This document shows positions 1 through 8,661 of a DNA stretch of 35,570 bases, in pieces. Under the pieces are notes generated by a model. It was given only the letters and a program-made list of their open reading frames with translations, was not told where the DNA came from and did no database searches. Location: the NCBI GenBank assembly GCA_035569695.1, contig DATMMO010000009.1, forward strand, positions 1-35,570, in the 5' to 3' direction. The stretch's first letter is position 1. Each line of letters begins with the position of its first letter. The DNA comes from DASXMT01 sp035569695 (GTDB lineage: Bacteria; Actinomycetota; Acidimicrobiia; Acidimicrobiales; RAAP-2). Made by a program: the position numbers and the translations under genes.

Positions 1-372
1 TGACGTCCACCGGAGCGGGTGGTGGCGTGACGTCCACCGGAGCCGCAGGCGGTGTGATGTCGACCGGAGCAGGTGGTGGCGTAATGTCGACCGGAGCCGG
101 AGGCGGTGTGTCGACAGGAGCAGGTGGGGTTGTGTCCACCGGGACTGGCGGCATGATGTCGACAGGAGCAGGTGGTGGCGTGATGTCGAACGGAGCAGGT
201 GGTGGCGTGATGTCGACCGGAGCCGCAGGCGGTGTGATGTCGACCGGAGCGGGTGGTGGCGTGACGTCCACCGGAGCCGCAGGCGGTGTGATGTCGACAG
301 GAGCAGGTGGTGGCGTGACGTCCACCGGAGCCGGTGGGGTTGTGTCCACCGGAGCCGGTGGGCTGGACGGCG
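1..372 (-). repeat. Tandem 27-bp coding repeat array
   Basis: About 14 head-to-tail units, mostly 27 bp with a few of 24 bp, each encoding a nine-residue (or eight-residue) Pro-Ala-Pro-Val-Asp-Ile/Val-Thr-Pro motif in the exported protein read on the minus strand. Units differ mainly at wobble positions and by Ile/Val and Pro/Ala swaps. The array reaches the window edge, so its full copy number is unknown. Confidence 0.9.
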
Positions 373-2320
373 CGCTCGTGTTCGAGCTCGATGTTTGGTT
401 GTTGTAGTCGCCGATCCCGTTATGGCTGGTCGTGTCGTGACCGAACGCGGCATCGCCGCCGGGGATCGTGGGCCGGGTCATGTCGATCCCACTGAATTGC
501 GACGGATCGGGATTGTGAATGGTTACCGGGATTCCATCACCGATCGGGCTGAAGAAGGTCAGGTCTGTGGACCCATCGGAGTTCCAGGTGATTGCAACGG
601 AGTTGTCCGACTTCACGACGGCCCCGGTGTTGGTCGTCCACACCGACGAACCGTCGGGCGCCGTGTAGGACAGCTGGCCATTGTTATTGGTGATCTGCCA
701 GCCGTCGGGGGTTGTCTGAGTGGTCTGGCCGTTGGACCCGTTTCGGGCGATCGTCGAACCGTCCTGTCCGTGCCAGGTCCACTGGTCGGAGGGTTGCCCG
801 GTCACCGGATCCAGCAGCTGATGGGTGAGGGTGCCCATGCCCGCCGATCCTGTCGAGGAGGATTGATCGCCTTGTGCGCTCTGCCAGCCTTGGCCGTACA
901 ACGTCACGTCGGCCGTTGGCGTGTGGGTGGTGACCGAGCCGTCTGGGTTGACCGTAAACGTGTTCCCGTTGCCCATTGGCAGGCCGAGGTTGCTTACGTC
1001 GCGGGAATACCACGTGGCTGCTGTTCCCTCGCCCTGCGGAACGATGTGCTCAACGACTCCGTCGTTCAACGGCACCGGGGTGTCCAAGTTCAACGGAATC
1101 GGTATGCGCACCGTCCCCTTGAACTGAGCGCCGCTCGAGAAGATGTTGTTGGTCAGCGAGTACTGCGTTGGACCCCACTGGATGCCGTTGTCCCACGATC
1201 CAACGAATCCTCCGCGGATGTTGGGAAGGATGGTGTTGTCGATGCCGAATCCGGCGTTGCCCGACATCGTCCATTGACCGGGGCTGCCCAATTGGCTGAA
1301 CGGAACGCTGAGGGATCCCGATCCCCGAATTGCACCGTCCATGATGTTGAACGTGCTCGAGGCTTGGAAGCCAGGTTGGGTCGGAACCTGGGAGCCTGGA
1401 AGGGTACCGATCCAGGCCGAGCCTCCCTCGCCGACGCCGGGTTCGAGAACTATCTGGGGCCCGTTGGGCCCGTTGGAGTAGGCGCTGATACCAAAGCCGA
1501 GAACGTCATAGAAGCTCAGGTGACCACCGAGGACTGGAGTATTCGGGTCGAAGGTGGAACCCGCCGGCCCGGGGTTGGGCACGACAGGTGGGATGTCAGG
1601 ATTGATGGGATTGGGCGCAGGGGGAGGAGTCGGAACAGTCGGTGGGGCCGGACTGCTCTGATTGGGCGTAGGCGGAGGAGTAGGAAAAGTTGGCCTGGCC
1701 GGAGTGCTGTCGTTGGCCGGCGGAGGAGTGGGAACAGTAGGCGTGCTGGGCGTGCCATCGCTCTCCGCCCCTGGGGGCGTTGCGCTAGGCCCATCGGGCG
1801 GGGTCGGCGTGACACCGGGGACGCCTTCGCCGCCAAGGGGTGGTTGGGTGCCCGTCGCATGTGGAATCAGGACCGGCGGCGATGACGCCGGAGCAACCGG
1901 AGCAGGCGCCGGAGCAACCGGAGCAGGCGCCGGAACAACCGGAGCTACCAGAGCTGGGACTACGACTGGAGTCAATGCGGGAATCGCGTTGATTGGCGCC
2001 ACAGTTCCAAGAACCGGAGCCACGGTGGGAACGCCAGTCTGTGGAGGTCGATGCGGCGGATTGGGGCGGGCCTTGGGTGGGGTGTAGCGCTTGCTCGCTG
2101 GAGGCGAAGTCGTCGTTGTCGTGGTGGTGGCTGGCGCCTTGGCCGACTGGGCCGCGGGAGGAGATGCAGCACCCGCCACCGCTGCCGGTACGGCTACCGG
2201 AATGGCCGCGAGAGCCAGGGACAGCGGCACCTTCGCACCCCGAAGGTGCCGGGTGCGTCGTTGTTGCTTCTTCTTGTCTGCGCGCTTCTTGGCCTGACGG
2301 GCATCCTTGTTCACGTTCAT
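1..2320 (-). CDS. Large exported Pro-rich repeat protein (C-terminus beyond left edge)
   Basis: Reading the minus strand from an ATG at 2320, the frame stays open to position 1, giving at least 773 residues with no stop, so the gene continues to the left. An AGGAGG ribosome site lies just upstream (about 2323-2328). The N-terminus is unusually basic (Lys/Arg-rich, residues 5-30), then a hydrophobic Ala/Val segment (about 32-50) ends in an AGA-like cleavage site, so I infer secretion by a long signal peptide. Thr- and Pro-rich linkers follow (about 55-260), then a Gly/Asn/Ser/Thr-rich, probably beta-structured middle with several PDGS-type turns, then a C-terminal array of nine-residue PPAPVD[IV]T-type units. 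I do not recognise a named family. It is probably a cell-surface or wall-spanning protein. ORFs on the opposite strand across this region are shadows of this frame. Confidence 0.85.
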   Translation of the reverse strand, partial: MNVNKDARQAKKRADKKKQQRRTRHLRGAKVPLSLALAAIPVAVPAAVAGAASPPAAQSAKAPATTTTTTTSPPASKRYTPPKARPNPPHRPPQTGVPTVAPVLGTVAPINAIPALTPVVVPALVAPVVPAPAPVAPAPAPVAPASSPPVLIPHATGTQPPLGGEGVPGVTPTPPDGPSATPPGAESDGTPSTPTVPTPPPANDSTPARPTFPTPPPTPNQSSPAPPTVPTPPPAPNPINPDIPPVVPNPGPAGSTFDPNTPVLGGHLSFYDVLGFGISAYSNGPNGPQIVLEPGVGEGGSAWIGTLPGSQVPTQPGFQASSTFNIMDGAIRGSGSLSVPFSQLGSPGQWTMSGNAGFGIDNTILPNIRGGFVGSWDNGIQWGPTQYSLTNNIFSSGAQFKGTVRIPIPLNLDTPVPLNDGVVEHIVPQGEGTAATWYSRDVSNLGLPMGNGNTFTVNPDGSVTTHTPTADVTLYGQGWQSAQGDQSSSTGSAGMGTLTHQLLDPVTGQPSDQWTWHGQDGSTIARNGSNGQTTQTTPDGWQITNNNGQLSYTAPDGSSVWTTNTGAVVKSDNSVAITWNSDGSTDLTFFSPIGDGIPVTIHNPDPSQFSGIDMTRPTIPGGDAAFGHDTTSHNGIGDYNNQTSSSNTSAPSSPPAPVDTTPPAPVDVTPPPAPVDITPPAAPVDVTPPPAPVDITPPAAPVDITPPPAPFDITPPPAPVDIMPPVPVDTTPPAPVDTPPPAPVDITPPPAPVDITPPAAPVDVTPPPAPVDV

Positions 2321-2833
2321 CTCCTCCTGATCTGCTCTCGTTCCGCGAGAGGTGTCAAGTCGATCGATCCAATGCGTGGCGTCCACAGCTGACATGCATG
2401 CCGGGTGTGTTTGAGGCCGGTCTGATGAGGCCGAGTTGTTGACAGCGTTCGCAGCCATGGGCTGATGCCACGAGATGCTGGCTGCCATGGACTGGTATCA
2501 CCAGCGGAGGTTTCTTGACCTCCCAAAGCGCGAGTGCGCCTCAGCCTGCAGGACATCGGCCTCCTCGTTGCCGCGAGCGCTTGCTTGTCCAGGGGTCCAC
2601 CATCGCGCTCGACGGTTAACGAGAGTCGACGTGGACCTGTCGACTGAGTTGCATACCAGTGAACACTTGTCGTCGTTCCGGAGATGAATGCGTTCGCGTC
2701 ACAAAAGGTGTCAACAACACCACGCCATGGGATGAAGATGAGAGACAAAAGCGGGCAAACGCTTCTGCAGCGTTAGACGGATGACTTCAGTCAGAGCGTG
2801 GTCACGCCGGCACCGCGCGCGCTCGCCACCCGG
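2321..2833. other. Long intergenic region upstream of the exported repeat protein
   Basis: This roughly 510-base stretch holds no convincing gene. The reading frames across it have no recognisable domains. It contains the ribosome site of the minus-strand exported protein at its left edge and a perfect inverted repeat at 2624-2645, and probably carries that gene's promoter. I could not pick a confident -10/-35 pair. Confidence 0.5.
2624..2645. promoter_or_regulatory. Inverted repeat upstream of the exported protein gene
   Basis: AGTCGAC, eight bases, then GTCGACT form a perfect inverted repeat with 7-bp arms about 300 bases upstream of the minus-strand gene start. It could be an operator or a hairpin in the leader. 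No T-run follows it on either strand. Confidence 0.3.
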
Positions 2834-3775
2834 TCATGTCGCGTCAATGACCTCTTCGGAGAACCAGGTGACGTAGTCGATGTACTCGGCCAGTGATCTG
2901 GTCACCGGAATGGGAACCGACGTCGACGTAATGCCGAACGTCGCGATGTAGGCGAGCTGCTCGGTGATCTGGTCCCGGTGGGCCCGTCTACCCGCGTCCG
3001 ACAGGTCCCCGAACGCCGGCCGCTCGATGCCGGGGACGGTACCCACCCAGCACAGGTCGAAATCGTTCTCCTTGCTGGCGAAATCGGGCTGGCTGCGCAG
3101 ATAGTCGAGCAGCGGTGGGATCTCCTCCACCGAGAAGGTGGTGGGGTTGGGCTGCCACCCCTCGTAGCGTGCGGCCCGGCGCAGCGCCGGCTTCGAGTTC
3201 CCGCCGACGTAGATGGGCGGACGGGGCGACTGCACGGGCTTGGGCTCGAAGGCCAGACCCTCGATGTCGAAGTGGGCACCGTGGAACACGGGCTCCTCGT
3301 CCCGCCAGAGGGTCAGGGTGGCCTCGAGGATCTCGTCGGTGATGGCACCGCGCTGGTCAAAGGGGACACCGAGGACTTCGAACTCCCGAACAGCGTGGCC
3401 TACGCCGATGGAGACGTCGAGCCGTCCACCGGACAGGACGTCGATGGTCGACAGCGCCTTGGCCAAGGCCAACGGGTGGTAGTAGGGCAGGACCAACACG
3501 CTGGCGTCCACCCGGATGCGCTTGGTCGCCCCCGATACGAAGGCCATGAGGGAGAGGGCATGCATCCAATACGGGCCGAGCCGGGGGACCTCCTCGTACG
3601 GCATGGCTAGATGCTCCGACGTCGTGATGGCGTCGTAGCTCAGGCCGTCGATGAGCGAGGCCACTTCCTGGAAGTCGGGAGAGGTAAGGCCGGGGACCCA
3701 ATCGGCGGCCTCGGGCACATGGTCGTTCGCTGGCGGGATGTGGTTGTTGCCGGGCAGGGCGATTCGGAATCTCAT
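2834..3775 (-). CDS. F420-dependent LLM-class oxidoreductase
   Basis: A 313-residue protein of the luciferase-like monooxygenase (LLM) family, whose actinobacterial members mostly use coenzyme F420. Family-typical segments are the early RIALPG strand, the TSEHLAMPYEE segment, SVLVLPYYHPLALAKALSTIDVLS, the GGRLDVSIGVGH loop and the PPIYVGGNS strand. The start is set at the ATG at 3775 (MRFRIALPG), preceded by a GAGAGGTG ribosome site. An upstream in-frame ATG at 3889 would add a poor, repeat-encoded extension. It is probably a cytoplasmic reductase or monooxygenase. The substrate cannot be told from the sequence, and the gene stands alone. Confidence 0.85.
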   Translation of the reverse strand: MRFRIALPGNNHIPPANDHVPEAADWVPGLTSPDFQEVASLIDGLSYDAITTSEHLAMPYEEVPRLGPYWMHALSLMAFVSGATKRIRVDASVLVLPYYHPLALAKALSTIDVLSGGRLDVSIGVGHAVREFEVLGVPFDQRGAITDEILEATLTLWRDEEPVFHGAHFDIEGLAFEPKPVQSPRPPIYVGGNSKPALRRAARYEGWQPNPTTFSVEEIPPLLDYLRSQPDFASKENDFDLCWVGTVPGIERPAFGDLSDAGRRAHRDQITEQLAYIATFGITSTSVPIPVTRSLAEYIDYVTWFSEEVIDAT

Positions 3776-4187
3776 GGTGTGCACCTCTCGAGTCGATGGG
3801 CCGGCCCCACCAGCTGGCGAACAGCTCAACGTGGTCCCCATGCGGGCGAATATCGAGATCGTATGCTCGGCCGACCCACGCCGGCCCATCCTCGGCCCTC
3901 CGGCCGGCGCTCGGCCGACCCGCGCCGGCCCATCCCCTGCTCACTCCGGCCCATCCTGGGCCCTCCGGCCGGCCCACCCTTGAAGCTGTTCCCTCGCCTG
4001 CCTCTCACGCAACGGGCCGGAGAGGGCCCAGGTAGTGGCATTAGTGTTCGCTGTTCGATATAGTCGGACGTTCTCGGGGCCCGCTAGAGCTACCGGGCTG
4101 CACCATGAGCGATCGGCTGGAACAGATCCAAGACCCACTGCAGCTCGGGGCGCTAGGGACAAGAACCGGGTCAAGAGAGGCTGGACC
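3776..4187. other. Intergenic region between divergent genes, GC-rich repeats
   Basis: About 410 bases separate the divergently transcribed LLM oxidoreductase and the Gly-rich surface protein. The stretch must carry both promoters. Its centre (3865-3975) is filled with short GC-rich repeats, listed separately. A TATAGT hexamer at 4059-4064 may be a -10 element for the plus-strand gene, but no good -35 was found. Confidence 0.5.
3865..3975. repeat. Interspersed GC-rich direct repeats
   Basis: A 27-base unit at 3865-3891 recurs at 3909-3935 with one mismatch (44-base period). An overlapping 28-base segment at 3881-3908 recurs at about 3946-3973 with one mismatch. The units contain GGCCGG and GGGCC self-complementary cores, so the transcript or single strand could fold. 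This resembles a small mosaic of intergenic repeats, and may occur elsewhere in the genome. Confidence 0.65.
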
Positions 4188-7184
4188 ATGAGGGCGACGC
4201 GTACGGGGATGAGGGTCGGCCTGCTGTCGGCGGCCATCGTGGTCGGCCTTGTGCCCCTGGGCGGAGGGATGGCCGATGCCGCGAACCAGTCAGCCTCCGG
4301 TCAGGGTCAGGCCCCGTTGGCCAGCAGCCCGGCTGATCAGACGACCAAGACGTTCTCCGGCGCCGGCACCTACACCCTGGACCTCCCCGCTGACGTCCAC
4401 GGGATCATCGTCAACGCCGCCGGGGGCTTCGGAGGAACCGGCGATTCCAACTCGCAGCATCAGGGTGGAGGCGGCGCCCCCGGCACCGTCGTTTCGGCGG
4501 TCGTGCCCGTGCCCAACGGAGTGACGAAACTCACCGTGGTCGTCGGCGGTAACGGCCACAACGGCACGGGCGACCAGGCCGGTGGCTACAACGGCGGCGG
4601 AAACGGTGGTCATGGGGGAGGGGGCGGTGGCGGCGCGACCGAGGTCCGAGCCCCCGACGGGTCACGCCTGGTTGTCGCCGCCGGCGGCGGCGGTGGTGGC
4701 AGCTATGGCTCGTACGACGGCGGCGGTGGCGGCAGCTACGACCACTCTGCGGGCGGCGACGGCAATTCGGGTGCGGTCGAGTGCCATGGGCGCGGTGGCG
4801 GAGGGGCGACCACCACGTCCGGTGGCTCGGGCGGCAAGGGCCCCTGTATCGCTCCCAACGGTGATGGCGGCGCCTGGTTGGCCGGAGGTGAGGGAGGCGG
4901 CAACGTCTTCACCAAGGGGGGAGGAGGCGGAGGTGGCGGATACTACGGAGGAGGCGGAGGCGGTGCCGGATCCTTCGGCAGCGGCGCTGGCGGTGGGGCG
5001 GGATCCAGTTACGTCGAGCCCGCCGGCACCCACGTGTCCATGGTCACCAGCTATGGCTCGAGCGGCGTCACCATCATCTATCCGGCACCGGAGGTGCCCG
5101 ACGTGACCTGTCCGTCGCCCATGCCCGGCGGCACGGTGGGTCGCACCTTTGCCGTGGGCTGTCGGGTCTCCGGCGCGCCGACACCTGGTGTCACCCTGTC
5201 CCAGGGGAGCCTGCCTCCCGGACTGAGCCTCGTCGCCCCGACCCCACTGTCAACGGGAGACAACTTCTTCATACGCGGCGTGCCCACGGCGGCGGGAACC
5301 TATCCCTTCAACCTGACCTTCTCGAGCGCGCCGGGCTACGACCGCACCGTCAGCCTCACCATCGTGGTGAGCAAGGCTCCCGTCCGGGTTGAGCTCGGAG
5401 CCTCACCACCCAAGGGGGGACAGGGCCAGACCTTCGTCTTCACCGCCACCGTGACCCCACAGGCCGATGTGGCCATCGCCGAGCGACCGTCGGGGCTGGT
5501 GACCTTCCTCGACGGCGACAAGACGATCGGGGTGGACCTGGTGAACGAACATGGCGGCAAGTCGCAGGCCCTCCTCCGGGTCACCGACCTCAGTCAGGGC
5601 GACCATCGGATCCAGGCGGTCTACGCCGGGGCCTCGAACTTCGCCGGAGGGAGCGATGCATTGACGTACCCGGTCGACAAGACGCCCACCAGCATCACCC
5701 TGTTCTCGAGCGCCAACCCGGTCGACTACGGCGCTTCTCTCAGCTATGTGGCCACGGTGTCGTCAGGTGGGGTCGGGGTGCCGACCGGCACCCTGTTCGT
5801 CGTGGCCGACGGATCCGCCGTCGAGCACTTCGGCGGCACGTTGGTTGACGGGCACCTGCAGGGCAACTTCCCCCAACCGCTCGGCCTCGGTCACCACAGC
5901 GTGGTGGCGACGTACCAGGGCGCCGACACGTTCCAGCCGAGCCAGCGCGTCCTTGATCAGGTCGTCAACGGCACGGGCGTGGCCACGACCACGTCGATGA
6001 CGGCATCGACCAATGCGCCCCAGTACTTTGAACCGGTGACGTTCACCGCCACCGTCTCCTCGAGCGGCGGCTCGGGCAGTGCGACCGGCGAAGTGCGTTT
6101 CGTGTCGCCCCAGGGCCAGCTCGATCAGTCCGTGCCCGTCGTCAACGGTACGGCTTCGTTGACCTGGTCCTACTTGGACGTCGGCTTCCATGACGTGACG
6201 GCGACCTACGCGCCATCGGGGGGCACGTTCATCACCAGCACGGGGAAGCTGGCCGGCGGCCTGAGCGTGAACCGGGCCGCGACCACGACCTCGGTGACGT
6301 CGTCCGATAACCCGTCCCTTCCCGGCCAAGCCGTCACCTTCTACGCCCACGTGGCCTCGCAATGGGGCGCCGCGCAAGAGGGCCGGGCCAATTTGACCAT
6401 CGACGGTCACCTCTATGACTGGTGCTCGGGAACCCTCGGTGGTGGAGTCGCCGCCTTTCCCCCCGACTGTTACCAACCCTCCGCCCTTGGTCCCGGCCCC
6501 CACACCGTCTCGGCCACGTACCTGCCGTTCACGCGCTACCTGGCCAGCTCGGGGTCGGCACAGCACGTGGTCCGCACCGACCCGCTACCGACGGTCACTT
6601 CGGTTCGATCGTCGGACCGGACGTCCCAGTTCCGCCAGGCGGTCACCTTCACCGCCTCGGTGACGTCGATGGGCAAGGCAATACCCACCGGTGACGTCCA
6701 GTTCGCGGTGGACGACGTGGCCTTGGGTGGCCCGGCGCCCCTGTCCAACGGAGTGGCCACGAGCCAATCCATCGCCGACCTGGCCCTCGGCACGCACAAA
6801 GTGACGGCCACCTACTCAGGGTCGACGCCGCTGCTGCTGGCCCCCAGTGACGGATCGCTGGCCGACGGCCAGTTGGTCGCCGGCGCCCCCAGCACGACCA
6901 CCGTCTCGTCCTCGGTCAACCCCTACGTCAAGGACCAGGTGTATCCGCCGACCTTCACCGTCCACGTCACATCGAACGGGGCCTATGCCACCGGTGAGGT
7001 GAATATGTCGATCGGCTCGGCCGACTACCACGGTGAACTTCGCTATGGCTATGCCATGTTCGACGTGCCCCGGTCGGTGGTGAATGCCCTGCCGCTGGGC
7101 GATAACTACGTCAATGTGCAGTACTTGAGCGATTCGCCCGCCTTCCGGAACAGTTCGGCCCAATTCCCGCTGCTGGTCAAGTAG
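4188..7184 (+). CDS. Secreted Gly-rich protein with tandem Ig-like repeats
   Basis: A 998-residue exported protein. The ATG at 4188 is preferred over an upstream in-frame ATG at 4035 because it directly precedes a signal peptide (MRATRTG, a hydrophobic stretch, cleavage near ADAANQ) and has an AGAGAGG ribosome site seven bases upstream. Residues about 80-285 are extremely Gly-rich with GGGG runs, and a putative Ig-fold of the He_PIG type lies at about 300-390. Six repeats of about 100 residues follow, starting near 399, 499, 600, 697, 800 and 901, each opening with a [ST]T[ST][VIM]T-like strand and closing with a G.H.[VI].A.Y strand, typical of bacterial Ig-like Big_3-type domains. There is no LPXTG motif or C-terminal membrane anchor, so it is probably released or loosely wall-bound, perhaps as an adhesin. 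Confidence 0.85.
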   Translation: MRATRTGMRVGLLSAAIVVGLVPLGGGMADAANQSASGQGQAPLASSPADQTTKTFSGAGTYTLDLPADVHGIIVNAAGGFGGTGDSNSQHQGGGGAPGTVVSAVVPVPNGVTKLTVVVGGNGHNGTGDQAGGYNGGGNGGHGGGGGGGATEVRAPDGSRLVVAAGGGGGGSYGSYDGGGGGSYDHSAGGDGNSGAVECHGRGGGGATTTSGGSGGKGPCIAPNGDGGAWLAGGEGGGNVFTKGGGGGGGGYYGGGGGGAGSFGSGAGGGAGSSYVEPAGTHVSMVTSYGSSGVTIIYPAPEVPDVTCPSPMPGGTVGRTFAVGCRVSGAPTPGVTLSQGSLPPGLSLVAPTPLSTGDNFFIRGVPTAAGTYPFNLTFSSAPGYDRTVSLTIVVSKAPVRVELGASPPKGGQGQTFVFTATVTPQADVAIAERPSGLVTFLDGDKTIGVDLVNEHGGKSQALLRVTDLSQGDHRIQAVYAGASNFAGGSDALTYPVDKTPTSITLFSSANPVDYGASLSYVATVSSGGVGVPTGTLFVVADGSAVEHFGGTLVDGHLQGNFPQPLGLGHHSVVATYQGADTFQPSQRVLDQVVNGTGVATTTSMTASTNAPQYFEPVTFTATVSSSGGSGSATGEVRFVSPQGQLDQSVPVVNGTASLTWSYLDVGFHDVTATYAPSGGTFITSTGKLAGGLSVNRAATTTSVTSSDNPSLPGQAVTFYAHVASQWGAAQEGRANLTIDGHLYDWCSGTLGGGVAAFPPDCYQPSALGPGPHTVSATYLPFTRYLASSGSAQHVVRTDPLPTVTSVRSSDRTSQFRQAVTFTASVTSMGKAIPTGDVQFAVDDVALGGPAPLSNGVATSQSIADLALGTHKVTATYSGSTPLLLAPSDGSLADGQLVAGAPSTTTVSSSVNPYVKDQVYPPTFTVHVTSNGAYATGEVNMSIGSADYHGELRYGYAMFDVPRSVVNALPLGDNYVNVQYLSDSPAFRNSSAQFPLLVK

Positions 7185-7221
7185 GCCCCGCTCAGGGATC
7201 GGTCCTTGCCCGCGAAGACCG

Positions 7222-8649
7222 TCAGCCTGCTTCGCACCTGGTGAGGACGGGATCGGTCAGCTCGGGTATCCGCACCGCCGGCCAGCAGAAGGGACGCTCT
7301 GAGTAGACGACGTGGACGAGCGCGGCATTGACGTGGAGCCACTGGGCGGCGACGGCGCGGTCCTGGTCCTCGTCGGCGGGGCCACGATGCACCATCGGCT
7401 CGGGGACCAGCGTGCCGCTCTCGACGAAGACGCCATCGTGGAGCTCGACCGTCCCTTCCCCGCAGATCTCCACCACCAGGCGGCCGCTTCCCCGCAGGGC
7501 CTCCATCCGATGGTGCTTGACGATGGCGTTGCGCAGACGCATGGCATCATCCCGAACGGCCGCCGCCTCCTCGTAGCGCTGGGCCGCGGCGTGGGTCGCC
7601 ACCTCGTGCATGAGAGGGGCCAGGAGGGCCGTCGGGTCGGCGGCGACGTCGACCCGGGATTCGATCCGTCCCCGCCGCCTTCCCCTTCGCCGGCCAGCCG
7701 TCGATCCACCCTCAGTCAGGCCGGCCAGAGACAGCGACCGAGGCCGGCGGGCCCGCCCCTGACGGTTGTAGGGCGGGCTCCAGGCCCGGATCATGCGCCC
7801 CTCCATCACCGACGCGGTGAACGGTCCCGGGCAGACCCGATGGTGGATGGCGTACAGCTGGCGCAAGAGGCGGCCGACCTTCGGCCGCCGGTCCCCGGTG
7901 AAGTACGAGCGCACCCGGGACTGGATGTCGGTGGCCTTGCCCACGTAGAGCACGTGGCCGGCCCCATCGGTGAACCAGTAGACGCCGGGACGATGGGGGA
8001 GCCGGGTGGAGAGGCGCAACTTGTCCGCCTGGGGATGTCCGACCAGGCGGGGGAGGTCGAGCAGCTCCTCGAGCCCGACGATCCCGTAGGAGCCGGCCCG
8101 CTCGAGGAGGGCGTGGAGCAGGTCGCCGGTGGCCAGCACGTCGTTGAGGGCACGGTGCGAGGGCTGGTTCTGCAGTCGGAGGACGGCGGCCAGCGTGCCC
8201 AGCTTGCAGTTCGGCACCATGTCCCGGACCAGGCGGCGGGCCAGGGCCAATGTGTCCACGCTGGGGTTGGCGATCGGATCCCGGCCGGTGGCGACCAGGG
8301 CCTGGTTCAAGAACCCGAGGTCGAAGCGGATGTTGTGCCCGACCACCACCGCTCCGCCCAGGAACTCCAGGAACGAGGGGAGCATGGCTCCGATTGTTGG
8401 GGCGTCGACCACCATGGCATCGCTGATGCCGGTGAGGGCGGTGATGAAGGGCGGGATGCGCTCGTCTGGGCGGACCAGGGTCTGGTAGGTGCCGATCCGC
8501 TCGCCTCCCCGGTAGCGGGCCGCCGCCACTTCGGTCAACGATGACGTGGCCGGGGAGCCGCCGGTGGTCTCCACGTCGACGACCACGAAGGTCACCTGGC
8601 TGAGCGGGGTGCCCAGGTCCTCGAACGACGTTTGTACAGCCAGAGCCAT
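7222..8649 (-). CDS. DEDDh 3'-5' exonuclease / GIY-YIG nuclease fusion
   Basis: A 475-residue DNA-repair nuclease. Residues about 18-185 are a DnaQ-like DEDDh exonuclease: VDVETTG (D25, E27), GHNIRFD and HRALNDV supply the acidic residues and His. Residues about 215-300 are a GIY-YIG (UvrC/Cho-type) domain with GVYWF, YVGKATD, the Arg in SRVRSYF, and a Glu in SVMEGRMI just before PPYN. A UVR-like helical hairpin (QRYEEAAAVRDDAMRL) lies near 370-390. Mycobacterial relatives as I recall them are about 600 residues, so a segment after the GIY-YIG domain appears to be missing. A perfect SOS box sits 12 bases upstream of the ATG, so DNA-damage induction is likely. The gene converges with the Ig-like surface protein. 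Confidence 0.9.
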   Translation of the reverse strand: MALAVQTSFEDLGTPLSQVTFVVVDVETTGGSPATSSLTEVAAARYRGGERIGTYQTLVRPDERIPPFITALTGISDAMVVDAPTIGAMLPSFLEFLGGAVVVGHNIRFDLGFLNQALVATGRDPIANPSVDTLALARRLVRDMVPNCKLGTLAAVLRLQNQPSHRALNDVLATGDLLHALLERAGSYGIVGLEELLDLPRLVGHPQADKLRLSTRLPHRPGVYWFTDGAGHVLYVGKATDIQSRVRSYFTGDRRPKVGRLLRQLYAIHHRVCPGPFTASVMEGRMIRAWSPPYNRQGRARRPRSLSLAGLTEGGSTAGRRRGRRRGRIESRVDVAADPTALLAPLMHEVATHAAAQRYEEAAAVRDDAMRLRNAIVKHHRMEALRGSGRLVVEICGEGTVELHDGVFVESGTLVPEPMVHRGPADEDQDRAVAAQWLHVNAALVHVVYSERPFCWPAVRIPELTDPVLTRCEAG

Positions 8650-8661
8650 GTCGGCATGGTA

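Noticed and set aside
1..372. CRISPR-like array
   Set aside because: The units are contiguous and coding with no spacers between them, so this is a protein repeat.
27..407. Plus-strand ORF of repeated Ser-Thr-Gly-Ala-Gly-Gly
   Set aside because: It is the complement of the Pro-rich repeat array. The minus strand has the signal peptide, ribosome site and continuous frame to 2320.
395..1885. 496-residue plus-strand ORF
   Set aside because: It lies antisense to the exported protein frame, has no recognisable domain, and is Arg/Gly-rich as expected for a shadow frame in GC-rich DNA.
2317..2748. 143-residue minus-strand ORF ending at the exported protein start
   Set aside because: No domain, poor codon pattern, and it only overlaps the true start by a few bases; treated as part of the promoter region.
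7312..8544. 410-residue plus-strand ORF antisense to the nuclease
   Set aside because: The nuclease on the opposite strand has all catalytic motifs. This frame is its mirror.
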